Assembly: GCA_903950295.1 (NCBI GenBank)
Contig: CAJBAP010000259.1
Coordinates: forward strand, 1 to 25,799
Direction of reading: 5' to 3'
DNA from: an uncultured Rhodocyclaceae bacterium
GTDB lineage: Bacteria > Pseudomonadota > Gammaproteobacteria > Burkholderiales > Rhodocyclaceae
Length of the DNA: 25,799 nt
Made by a program: the position numbers and the translations under genes. Below are positions 8,801 through 15,913 of this stretch, piece by piece; the first letter of the stretch is position 1; every line of letters starts with the position of its first letter. The notes under the pieces are model-generated. The model was not told the origin of the DNA and did no database searches. It saw only the letters and a list, made by a program, of their open reading frames with translations.

Positions 8801-11800
8801 GTAAAAATATCGTAGCTGTAGGTCGAGTCGTTGTATGAACGCCAAATTGGTGCAGTCTGCTTCGTGCCCCCCACTACCAGATCCAGAACGTCATCACCAT
8901 CCAAATCGACGAGGAATGCCGTCGGGTCATTTATCAGATTCGTGAGACCGGAGAAGGGCGAGTTTGCCCCTGTTTGCTCAACATAAGTCGGTGCTTGAGC
9001 CGTCCCGGTATTCCTGAAATAGTGAATCGAACTATCGCTGATATAGCTAGATGTCGAATTGTCGTAGGTCGAGGTAGTCACGCCCGCAAGCACGTCAAGC
9101 AAGCCGTCGCCATCGACATCAACCAAGGTAGGTGAAGGCGTATTGTCGAAGATTGCTGCTCCGCCGAACGGATCGTTGGCGCCGGTTGCCGCTGGGTAGC
9201 CAGACGGTGTGCCGTAAGGCCCGCTAGCGCCTTGATCGTCGGTAACCAGTATGCTAAAGGTTCGTGTCGAGGCATCTACCGGAGCATCGCCACTGTGGTT
9301 ATAGCTCAGGGCGTTGAGAAGTAACTGGAAGTCGGCCTTTGCTCCCGAACCGGAACTAACAGTGAAGGTAATGGTACGTGCGGTATTGTTATCACCGACG
9401 GCATAAGCAAACACAGTCGTTCCGTAAGTGACGTCGCCGGTCACGCTGGTGTCGGTCAGGTCGATCAAATCGCTGCCAAGCTTGAGTTCGTCGCCGGCTA
9501 CAACCGCGCTGCTGTCGATGCTGACGGTCAAGCTCGACAGAGTGGCTGAGTCGTTGTCGGTGATGACGGTCGTGCCATCGGTAAAGCTGACGGCTGCAGT
9601 GCCATCGTCCGTGCCCGCCACTTCAGTAAAGCTTGCGGCATTGCTGGTACTGCCTGTTGCCAAGCCGTTAATTGTGGGTGCATCGTTAACCGGAGTAACG
9701 AGGATCGATGCCGTCCCGGTAGCCACCGACAGCGTTTTGTCGCCACCGGTGTTGCCCGCAATCGTCAGATAACTGCCTGCCGTGCCGGCGGATTGGTCCC
9801 ATGCGTGAACGGTAAGGCCATCGGACACCGTGCCACTGAACTCTGCATTGGATATGAAACGAACACTGTCATTCTGGCCAAGAAGCAAGGCCTTGCCCGA
9901 GTTTGCGGAGAAATCAAATGCGGCCCACGTGCTGCTTGAATTAAGTTTGTATTCCCACGTGCCGTGCGTGTTATCGACCGCGCTGATACCCACTGCGGGA
10001 TTGGCACCGTCGCGGTCGTAGAGGCGCGAATCCGGCAGCAGGCTGGAAATCTGCGTGCCATTCGACGGGGCATCGTCTTCCGCGATATCTGCAAGTACAA
10101 GTGGGTTGACCGTGATCGGCTGGCGAATGACCGAGTGAACACCAACGCCCCAGGTCCCTTGCATCGATCCATCGGTTCCTGCGGCGCGTTCCGCCGTAAA
10201 GCGGATGGCACCAACCTCGGCGGTGGGTCGGTTAATGTGTAGCCAGACATTGCTATCTGAATTGGGCTCCGACTGGTTGATGGTCTGCAAAACTGTGGTG
10301 CCATCCACACCAAGCACTTCAGCGGTGAAGTGCGTATTGATAGAGTAAAAACAGCGAATGCTGAGATCCTTACTCGGCTCCACAAAAGTCAAGGTGAACG
10401 TTCCGTTGCCACCAGTATTCGCGGCAGCGCCTGAACTAGTGAGGTAAACGCCGAGGCTGTTCTCATTAAAATTCGTATAGGCAACGTTGGCTAGAATTGT
10501 TCCGGATTCAGCTGTGAAATAACATGAACTGTTTGGGCCTGGCGCACCATTAGTATCTTTTGCCCACGGGCCGGTAACAACCCGCGTGGCATTGTCGTAC
10601 CCTTGAGGCGTTGGATTTAATCCGGACCAACTAGGATCGCCGCCTGTAACTTCATTGGCAGCTGCATAGGTTATCGCTGGAATTTCATCCGCCGGCAAGA
10701 CCTCTGCCGATAGCACGGGTGCATGATTGGGCACGGTGATTGTCGCCGTTCCTTGCGAAACGTAGACCTGACCCGCAGTAGTCGTTGCCTTGAGGGTGAT
10801 GGTCGTGGTGCCAGCACGTTCATAGTCGGTGGGCGTAACGATCAGGTGTAGCGTTGATGATCCTGATGCCAGAATGGTTTCACTAGCATTCTGGATGGGG
10901 GACGAGGAAGAAAACAGCGGGGCATTCGAGCTATCCCGTAATTCGAAGGTCCAGCCGCTGGGTATTCCCTCCAGGGAGTACGTCGGGGTTGTGACTGCCG
11001 TCGCCGCATTCTCGACGGTGAAATCGAGCGTCAGTGGCGTGCCGTCGGTGACAACTGCTGCTGTGTCGCCCCCGGTAACAATGGCGGTGGCGGCGACGAA
11101 ACTTTCCACGGCATCGATGGTCCAGCTTTGTCCTGCGGCTAACGTGGCGGTCTTCCATTCCATGCCATAGCCGTTGTCGGGGTAGGAGTTGGGCGTACTG
11201 TTATCGGAATCCCAGTCCGCAATCGTCACATCAACAACGGGCGTTGCGCCAAAGCCGGCGATGGCATCGGTGGCAACCGTGTCATAGTCCTGCGATTCGG
11301 CACTGTAGGGAACTGTTACTCCCTGCAAGGACATGCGTTGCATCAGGCCAGCATCGGTACGGTAAACACTGATCGTGTTGGTTGCGGCATCCCATTCGCC
11401 TGCACCGTTGTCACCGCCCGAAAGATAGCTATCGACGGCATGAACGAAGCGCAGGTTGATGATCTCGGCCGTGCCGGTATTTCTGGCCGACCACTGAATG
11501 TTGATTTGCTGGGCGGTATCGCTCGGCAGAGTTACCTTCTGGGTAATCTCCAGATCACCATCCGTCCAGGTCGTCAATAGATCGTTGTAGTTCTTGGATT
11601 GGACAGGTGAGGCAGCAACCCTGGTAACTCCCGTCTGATTCAAGTAGCTGCCCAGCGCGATTGTTTGGGTAACGCCCCCACTCGTAAACTCGATCAGAGA
11701 GCCGCTGCTGGTTTGAAAGTAGCTGCTGTTGGTTTGACTATCTGATAGCTGATAGTCGTTGTCGTAAAACTGTGTATTCCAGTTTGTGCCATCGAAACGG

Positions 11801-13122
11801 TCGATGACAATGGCTCCGTCGTGCAAGACATTGACCCAAAGATTGCCCGTGTTGGAGCTCGCACCAGCCGACATCACTTGGGCGCTTTCGTTGGAGAATG
11901 CGGCGGCCACATCAGCCCCTGATACCTGAATACGGTTTACGCCGGGGGTATAGGAAACCGTGACGCGGTCAGCATCCTCAGGATCCATTTCAGTGTCCAG
12001 CGTCAGGTAAACATTATTGCCATCGACGGTCACCATGTCGTCAGTGGCATCTGCAGTAGTGTCTTTTCCGACGATGTAATGGATGCCTCGAAACGCAATA
12101 TCGACTCTGAAGTCCTCCGCATAGGGCGTGCTCATCCAGTCCAGTTCCTGATCGTAGGTCAGGGTCAGGGTTTTGCCGTTGGCGGTGATTTTTTGCAGGT
12201 TAGGCGCGACGAGGAGACCGTCAAAGCTGGAGAGGGCCAGCCCCTCTTGATCCAAGTTGCCTGTTTTGACTTCCAGCGACCAATCGCCGCCACGAGCGGC
12301 GTTGCCGGTGTTGTCGTTCGATGCGGCGACCTCCGCCTGCGTTAGTGCCGCCAACGAGGTTACGAGCGCCGCGCCCGCATCGCTCTTTGCGATATTGCAG
12401 CCGTACAGCAGGATGTCTCCCTGCTCATCGAGTGCTGATCCAATCTGGTTCAAGGGCTCGGCATAGTTCGCCAGCGTGTCGTTAGCGACTTGCGCAGTAC
12501 CTAGCTTGATCAGGCCATCGGAACCATGCGAAAAGATATGGATCGCATCAATGTCATCGCGGCCGGCCAGATAGTCGGCCATCTGTTGCAGTCCATTGCC
12601 CCGGCTGTCGAGTTTGACGATCTCGATGCCCGCCGGGATGTCGGCAGTGATTGTTTGCCAGCCGACGACGTTGTCCTCCACAAAGGCGATTTCGACACGG
12701 CCACTGCGCTGTGCCGGATCAGCGGCGGTCAGCAGCAGCGCGGTATAAGGTGCCGCACCTTCAATGGCGGTAATGGCTTCGCGGGTGTCGCTGGTGGTCA
12801 CTGGTTGGGCAGTGACGGACTTCGATTCAACCGTCACGGTTGTGTCTGCCGCCGGGGCTTGCTGTTCCTGCGCGTGGGTGTCGATGGCTACTGCGGTATC
12901 TACCGCCGCGCCATCGAAGACCAGACGCGGTTCAAGCCGCATCAGGCTGGGGCGACTGGTGACAAGCCCCCGCCGCGCTTGACGCGCGGTTGTCACATTT
13001 TCCTCTGCACTCACGGTACAGCCTTTGCTGCTGGAGCGCTTGCCATGGCTTTTGACGGTCTCGGCAACGGCGACAAAGCTGCGCGAGATTTCGTTCCAAA
13101 CGGTGCGATAGATGTGGTTCAT
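5881..13122 (-). CDS. Giant DUF4347 surface protein with ESPR leader, SwmB, FG-GAP and Ig/cadherin-like modules
   Basis: A 2413-residue protein, probably the secreted substrate of the operon. Modules in order, with rough residues: 1-31 an ESPR-type leader (MNHIYRTVWNEISRSF ... SHGKRSS); 63-72 LEPRLVFDGA, a motif common near the start of such adhesins; 123-305 DUF4347 (HIFSHGSDG with His199, LYGCNIA with Cys242); 308-400 SwmB-like; about 700-790 NEW3-like beta-sandwich; about 1010-1140 cadherin-like; 1325-1665 five FG-GAP/VCBS-type repeats with DVDGDGLLDV-like calcium loops; 1700-1820 Big_5 Ig-like; 1820-1920 a second SwmB; 1930-2057 choice-of-anchor-like; 2067-2160 cadherin-like; 2185-2235 proline-rich, including PPPPPPPP; 2270-2360 putative Ig (PNWLKFNPATGTFSGTPPAG). 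No RTX nonapeptides, classical hydrophobic signal peptide or C-terminal membrane anchor were seen. The start (13122) and end (5881) both form 4-nt ATGA overlaps with neighbours. Expected role is adhesion or matrix formation; no ligand can be named. Confidence 0.87.
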   Translation of the reverse strand: MNHIYRTVWNEISRSFVAVAETVKSHGKRSSSKGCTVSAEENVTTARQARRGLVTSRPSLMRLEPRLVFDGAAVDTAVAIDTHAQEQQAPAADTTVTVESKSVTAQPVTTSDTREAITAIEGAAPYTALLLTAADPAQRSGRVEIAFVEDNVVGWQTITADIPAGIEIVKLDSRGNGLQQMADYLAGRDDIDAIHIFSHGSDGLIKLGTAQVANDTLANYAEPLNQIGSALDEQGDILLYGCNIAKSDAGAALVTSLAALTQAEVAASNDNTGNAARGGDWSLEVKTGNLDQEGLALSSFDGLLVAPNLQKITANGKTLTLTYDQELDWMSTPYAEDFRVDIAFRGIHYIVGKDTTADATDDMVTVDGNNVYLTLDTEMDPEDADRVTVSYTPGVNRIQVSGADVAAAFSNESAQVMSAGASSNTGNLWVNVLHDGAIVIDRFDGTNWNTQFYDNDYQLSDSQTNSSYFQTSSGSLIEFTSGGVTQTIALGSYLNQTGVTRVAASPVQSKNYNDLLTTWTDGDLEITQKVTLPSDTAQQINIQWSARNTGTAEIINLRFVHAVDSYLSGGDNGAGEWDAATNTISVYRTDAGLMQRMSLQGVTVPYSAESQDYDTVATDAIAGFGATPVVDVTIADWDSDNSTPNSYPDNGYGMEWKTATLAAGQSWTIDAVESFVAATAIVTGGDTAAVVTDGTPLTLDFTVENAATAVTTPTYSLEGIPSGWTFELRDSSNAPLFSSSSPIQNASETILASGSSTLHLIVTPTDYERAGTTTITLKATTTAGQVYVSQGTATITVPNHAPVLSAEVLPADEIPAITYAAANEVTGGDPSWSGLNPTPQGYDNATRVVTGPWAKDTNGAPGPNSSCYFTAESGTILANVAYTNFNENSLGVYLTSSGAAANTGGNGTFTLTFVEPSKDLSIRCFYSINTHFTAEVLGVDGTTVLQTINQSEPNSDSNVWLHINRPTAEVGAIRFTAERAAGTDGSMQGTWGVGVHSVIRQPITVNPLVLADIAEDDAPSNGTQISSLLPDSRLYDRDGANPAVGISAVDNTHGTWEYKLNSSSTWAAFDFSANSGKALLLGQNDSVRFISNAEFSGTVSDGLTVHAWDQSAGTAGSYLTIAGNTGGDKTLSVATGTASILVTPVNDAPTINGLATGSTSNAASFTEVAGTDDGTAAVSFTDGTTVITDNDSATLSSLTVSIDSSAVVAGDELKLGSDLIDLTDTSVTGDVTYGTTVFAYAVGDNNTARTITFTVSSGSGAKADFQLLLNALSYNHSGDAPVDASTRTFSILVTDDQGASGPYGTPSGYPAATGANDPFGGAAIFDNTPSPTLVDVDGDGLLDVLAGVTTSTYDNSTSSYISDSSIHYFRNTGTAQAPTYVEQTGANSPFSGLTNLINDPTAFLVDLDGDDVLDLVVGGTKQTAPIWRSYNDSTYSYDIFTSDPNNNYDGPYTDDFAGLQFFLNTAASAGATPIFVEQTGGSDPFAGIQFSSSGQESREARPILADFDGDNDLDMAVGFYDAYNDYGYIKYFENTGSTTAAVFTERTGNSNPFDAIEASDAPALNLIDVGGDGKLDVMFVDDIDVVTSVADNYGGFYNDYSSKTTVRYLKNETQFDANGNLIGSVTFTEVTGANNPFNSMTELSGSNAAIADLNGDDELDLIVGSFDRSTRSDLLTLNQKTDAIAYDFTVTLVETVDPPPDITAPTLASSTPADNATAVAIGSDIVLTFSENVTAVTGKNVVIYKTSDNSVVGTIDAADAQISITNGVVTINPTADLDGSTEYYVLVDAGAFKDAANNDYAGISSTTALSFTTAAALDTTAPAFTSATVTGNILSLTYGEALAGTLPAASAFNISMNGVANAVTGVTIDSNDPTKLNLTLTKAVAFGKTLTVGYTNPAVDNTVATNAAIQDAVGNDAANFSNVTLSSSTTATTSFTMTSVVQPGRAVTISAPNGLSINEVTNTAAPSTLPKTVKLPLGQFGFEISGVAVGGTANLSMELDANLKSLAYYKQNLITGKWDNIATGASVNTGTGKATVNFSLVDGGAYDADRIANGVIVDPGGAGENSLLPYVLENTTDVGTVVLVNTNQVNGTITYELTGGDDQVNFRIDPNTGALVFVGAPNFEAPTDTGEGTGNNTYTVQATIRGSNGGSEIQNLVVTVLNVLEAGETPGVSTIPALNPSTPTVIEADNFVPPPPPPPPIFAVEPLPPLELSPTFAEPPPPPPAPALSRPFEDNLPQAGFQPPALTFLVARVTGAAESSGLVVNSPIPDIVLAPGKPINIQVPTDSFINTNAETTVILEARQADGRPLPNWLKFNPATGTFSGTPPAGLQGVVTVRLLARDNQGHEAVQVFKINIGDRSTVPRAELNDKFGKPALAKQFDKQGFAARKAGANDLILAARKLSTMQGNMPAHS

Positions 13123-14336
13123 GAGGATTCTCCTGGCAAAACGCTGGTTTTGTTGAGGCTGGATTGGGTTACAGGCCAGTTCATTCGCTGGCGTTGCAGA
13201 TCGGGCAAACGGAAACCTGGACTAAAAGGTCGGGTGAATCCCGGCAGGAAAGCCACGTCGTAAAGCTCGGCGACGCTGCCTTCGATGGTCAATGAATGTG
13301 CGAGCGCACCGGTCTTGGTATCGAATACCTGCAGACCGCTCTGCGCCGGAGTGCCACGCATCTGCAGCAGCTTGGCGAGTGGCATACCGGAAAGCAGGTC
13401 CTTGCTTTTTTCACGCAGACGCGACAAGCCGACCACAGCGTGGTCTCCAACAAAAGCCAGCCCGCGGGCAAAACCGGTGCATTGGGCGACGGGGACAAAG
13501 CGGCTTGGCGCTGTTGCCGTCGGTGCGGTGAAGTCCAGGTAGCCCAACTCGCCCTCGCCCGAATTAAGAATCCACAACTTGCCACCCCGGGCATCCTTTT
13601 CCGCTGGACGCCAACGCGGTGAATGCGGCATGGACAGACGTTCGCAGACGATGGTATTGGTGCGCAGATCGATGACAAAGCCCCCGCTGACCTGCTCCGG
13701 CTTCCAGCCACGCGGTTCGTTGGATTTGGCGCAGATCGTCGCATAGGCGAGTTCGCCATTGACAACACCCAGGCCGTTCAGATGGCAGCGGTCCTCAGGC
13801 ATCAGTTCGGTGATGAAATCGGGTTGCCAGACCGGTCGGAAGTTGTAGTGCGCATCGGGTGCTGCAATACAGCTCATGCGGGTATTGGCGTAGAGCAGAT
13901 CGTAATGCTGACCGTTAAAGCGAACATCGGCTACCAGATCGTGGGTGTCACTCAATCCAACCATGTTGGATTGGCGCGGCATGTAGATGGCGTCGTAGGA
14001 CTTGCCCTCGACCTCGCCGGCACCGGTGTTGGTGAAGCGCCAGATCTGGTCGCGGCAGCCAAGCCACAGTTTCTGGGCGTCCAGCGCCATGCCCATGGCA
14101 GGCCCAACCATGCGATGCAGGGCATAGAGACTGCCGTCGGGACGTGCGCCGAGAAAGAACAGGCGACCACTCTGGTACGTTGTGAACGCGAGCGAGCCAC
14201 CGGTGCCTGCCAGCCATTTGGCAAAACCCGGCGAAGGGAGCAACTGGGTTTTGACGGATTCGACTGATGTAGCCCCAGAAGTATCGATCTGGGCAGCATC
14301 GGCTTGCGCTTCTTGGAGGAATGGATTAATCGACAT
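13119..14336 (-). CDS. TIGR03032-family protein (DUF4915-like)
   Basis: A 405-residue protein recognised by family-like segments: FAKWLAGTGGSLAFTTYQSG, RLFFLGARPDGSLYALHR, PAMGMALDAQKLWLGCRDQIW, MPEDRCHLNGLGVVNGELAY and GFARGLAFVGDHAVVGLSRLR. The repeated W/Y-L-G and short beta-strand pattern suggests a beta-propeller-like fold. The biochemical function of the family is not established to my knowledge; members often sit beside large repetitive surface proteins or glycosyltransferases. There is no signal peptide, so it should act in the cytoplasm before export. The start at 14336 has AGAGG upstream; the stop overlaps the giant gene start by 4 nt (ATGA), making a direct partnership with that protein likely. 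It lies 8 nt after the Cys-cluster protein gene. Confidence 0.8.
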   Translation of the reverse strand: MSINPFLQEAQADAAQIDTSGATSVESVKTQLLPSPGFAKWLAGTGGSLAFTTYQSGRLFFLGARPDGSLYALHRMVGPAMGMALDAQKLWLGCRDQIWRFTNTGAGEVEGKSYDAIYMPRQSNMVGLSDTHDLVADVRFNGQHYDLLYANTRMSCIAAPDAHYNFRPVWQPDFITELMPEDRCHLNGLGVVNGELAYATICAKSNEPRGWKPEQVSGGFVIDLRTNTIVCERLSMPHSPRWRPAEKDARGGKLWILNSGEGELGYLDFTAPTATAPSRFVPVAQCTGFARGLAFVGDHAVVGLSRLREKSKDLLSGMPLAKLLQMRGTPAQSGLQVFDTKTGALAHSLTIEGSVAELYDVAFLPGFTRPFSPGFRLPDLQRQRMNWPVTQSSLNKTSVLPGESS

Positions 14337-14344
14337 GCTTGCCT

Positions 14345-15094
14345 CTAGAACGCCGTAACGCCATGCGGCTTGGACCGCAGTAGCTTGAAACGACGAAAGC
14401 CCAACGCAGCAAGCTGTTCAAGATCGAAATCGACCATGCCCAGGATGTCACGGTCTTTAACCTTTTTGGAACACTTGAATTCGGCGGGCTTGAATTTATT
14501 GATCTTTGAAACGGATCGATAACAAATACGGTTGGGGCAATTGAGCGCACAACCGGCATTGGCGAATAGGGTAATGCGCGACTTGTCGGTGATGCCCGAA
14601 AGAAATTCGTGGTCGTTATTGAGCGCCATCGGCAGCACAACGGTATCGTAAAGGTGCAGTGCCGCATCGATCTTGCCGTAGGTGTTGATATCCTTGATGA
14701 CGCTGGATTCGAGCTTGTACAACGGGTAATCGCGGTGAATCCATTGCGCGAGCTTGTCGGTATGGACGATGACGGAATTGCCAGTGCGATGGTATTTATC
14801 CAGGAACCAGTCGTAGCTGCGGTATTCGTTTTCCTCGACGTAATGGTTGGTGAGCGGGATGCGAAGTCCAATATTTATCGCGTACATCTGAGCCACGTCT
14901 GCATTGCTGAACTGCGGCTCCTGATAGGGACGACCGCCATACAGCGTGCAAGGTTCGACAAAGCCAAACAGGCTATCGATCTGCGCTAGAGGAACGGTTG
15001 GGAAGTTGGCTTTCAGAAATGGCATGACCGGCTCGCGGTAGGTTTTGCCGCGGCCGGAGATGGTGTAGATCAAATGGGTAGGAGCTTCACTCAC
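14345..15094 (-). CDS. TIM-barrel-like protein with four-cysteine cluster (U32-peptidase/radical-SAM-like), function unknown
   Basis: A 249-residue soluble protein not confidently assigned to a named family. It starts with GTG at 15094, directly after the stop of the adaptor gene, with GGAG upstream. Alternating strand and helix blocks end in segments such as VIVHTDKLAQW, LYKLESSVIKDI, LYDTVVLPMALNND and ITLFANAGCALNCPNRICY, like a TIM barrel. Cys182, Cys186, Cys191 and Cys208 (C-x3-C-x4-C-x16-C) could ligate a [4Fe-4S] cluster, recalling the U32 peptidase family (for example UbiU/UbiV) and radical-SAM-like barrels. The canonical radical SAM CxxxCxxC spacing is not present. Its position between the adaptor and the TIGR03032 gene suggests a role in maturing the giant protein, which is inference. 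Confidence 0.62.
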   Translation of the reverse strand: MSEAPTHLIYTISGRGKTYREPVMPFLKANFPTVPLAQIDSLFGFVEPCTLYGGRPYQEPQFSNADVAQMYAINIGLRIPLTNHYVEENEYRSYDWFLDKYHRTGNSVIVHTDKLAQWIHRDYPLYKLESSVIKDINTYGKIDAALHLYDTVVLPMALNNDHEFLSGITDKSRITLFANAGCALNCPNRICYRSVSKINKFKPAEFKCSKKVKDRDILGMVDFDLEQLAALGFRRFKLLRSKPHGVTAF

Positions 15095-15913
15095 CTACTT
15101 GGCTCCGACACCTGTCGGTGAAGCCAACTCGACCTTGCCGCTCATGCCGGCAACAAGCTCCTTGAAGCTGCCGTCGATGATGGCAGCGACCTTGATCGAC
15201 TGGATTACTGGGTCAACCTTGGCGCCTATGCGCTGGATGCGGGCCGGATACGACTTTTGTGTGTCTTCGATGAAGACTTTGAATTTGTAGTCAGGGCTCA
15301 GCCAGGCCAGCCACTTGGAGGGAACGATGAATTCCAGTTCCAGCGCGCTGTCATCGATGATTTCGAGCACCGGGTTGCCGGGTTGGACAAACTGCCCTTC
15401 GCGCGCCTTCTGCTCGGCGACGCGGCCGCTGTAGGGCGCGGGGATACCGCACTTGGCCAAGGTGGCGTTGCCGACGCTGAGCTCGGCTTTTGCCTTGTCG
15501 ATTTCCAGCGCGGAGGCGCGTAGTTCAACTTCGCCGATGGCCTTGTGCTCGGCGAGTTGCTTGTTGCCGCTGTGGGTGTTTTCTGCAGCCGACAGGACAG
15601 CACGCGCGCGATCGCGCTGGGCCACGATGAGGCTGCAGTCGAGGCTGACCAGACTCTGTCCGGTTTTGAAACGCTCGCCTTCGCGCACGTTGATGCGGGC
15701 AATGCGGGCGGCGATTTCGGCCGAGAGCGTGGTGTAGCGCCGCGCCATCAGCTGGGCGCGCAGGTCGAACTTGTCGAGTGCCGGCGCGTTGAGGCTGGAT
15801 GGTGGTGGCGCCAGGGGCGCCGGCGGCGCAGCCGGGCTTTTTACCTGGGCCAGCGCGCCGCCTGCCAGGCCGGCCAGCAGGAGCAGAAGCAGCCCTGAGG
15901 GCTTAGCGCTCAT
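15095..15913 (-). CDS. Periplasmic adaptor (membrane fusion protein) of RND/HlyD type
   Basis: A 272-residue exported adaptor. Residues 1-22 are a signal peptide (MSAKPSGLLLLLLAGLAGGALA), followed by a Pro/Ala-rich linker. The first lipoyl half (ARIARINVREGERFKTGQSL), a short helical hairpin (about residues 105-150) and the second lipoyl half (PAPYSGRVAEQKAREGQFV) follow, then a beta-barrel (LELEFIVPSKWLAWL) and a membrane-proximal region (PVIQSIKVAAIIDG). It is shorter than typical 370-400-residue RND adaptors because the hairpin is short. The ATG at 15913 overlaps the TolC-like gene by 11 nt, and its stop abuts the GTG of the next gene. Pairing with TolC is expected, but no RND pump is encoded nearby. 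Confidence 0.87.
   Translation of the reverse strand: MSAKPSGLLLLLLAGLAGGALAQVKSPAAPPAPLAPPPSSLNAPALDKFDLRAQLMARRYTTLSAEIAARIARINVREGERFKTGQSLVSLDCSLIVAQRDRARAVLSAAENTHSGNKQLAEHKAIGEVELRASALEIDKAKAELSVGNATLAKCGIPAPYSGRVAEQKAREGQFVQPGNPVLEIIDDSALELEFIVPSKWLAWLSPDYKFKVFIEDTQKSYPARIQRIGAKVDPVIQSIKVAAIIDGSFKELVAGMSGKVELASPTGVGAK

Noticed and set aside
8130..9140. Possible DNA repeat or CRISPR-like array in the giant gene
   Set aside because: The periodicity is at protein level (five FG-GAP-type calcium loops) with diverged DNA and irregular spacing, so it is a domain repeat.
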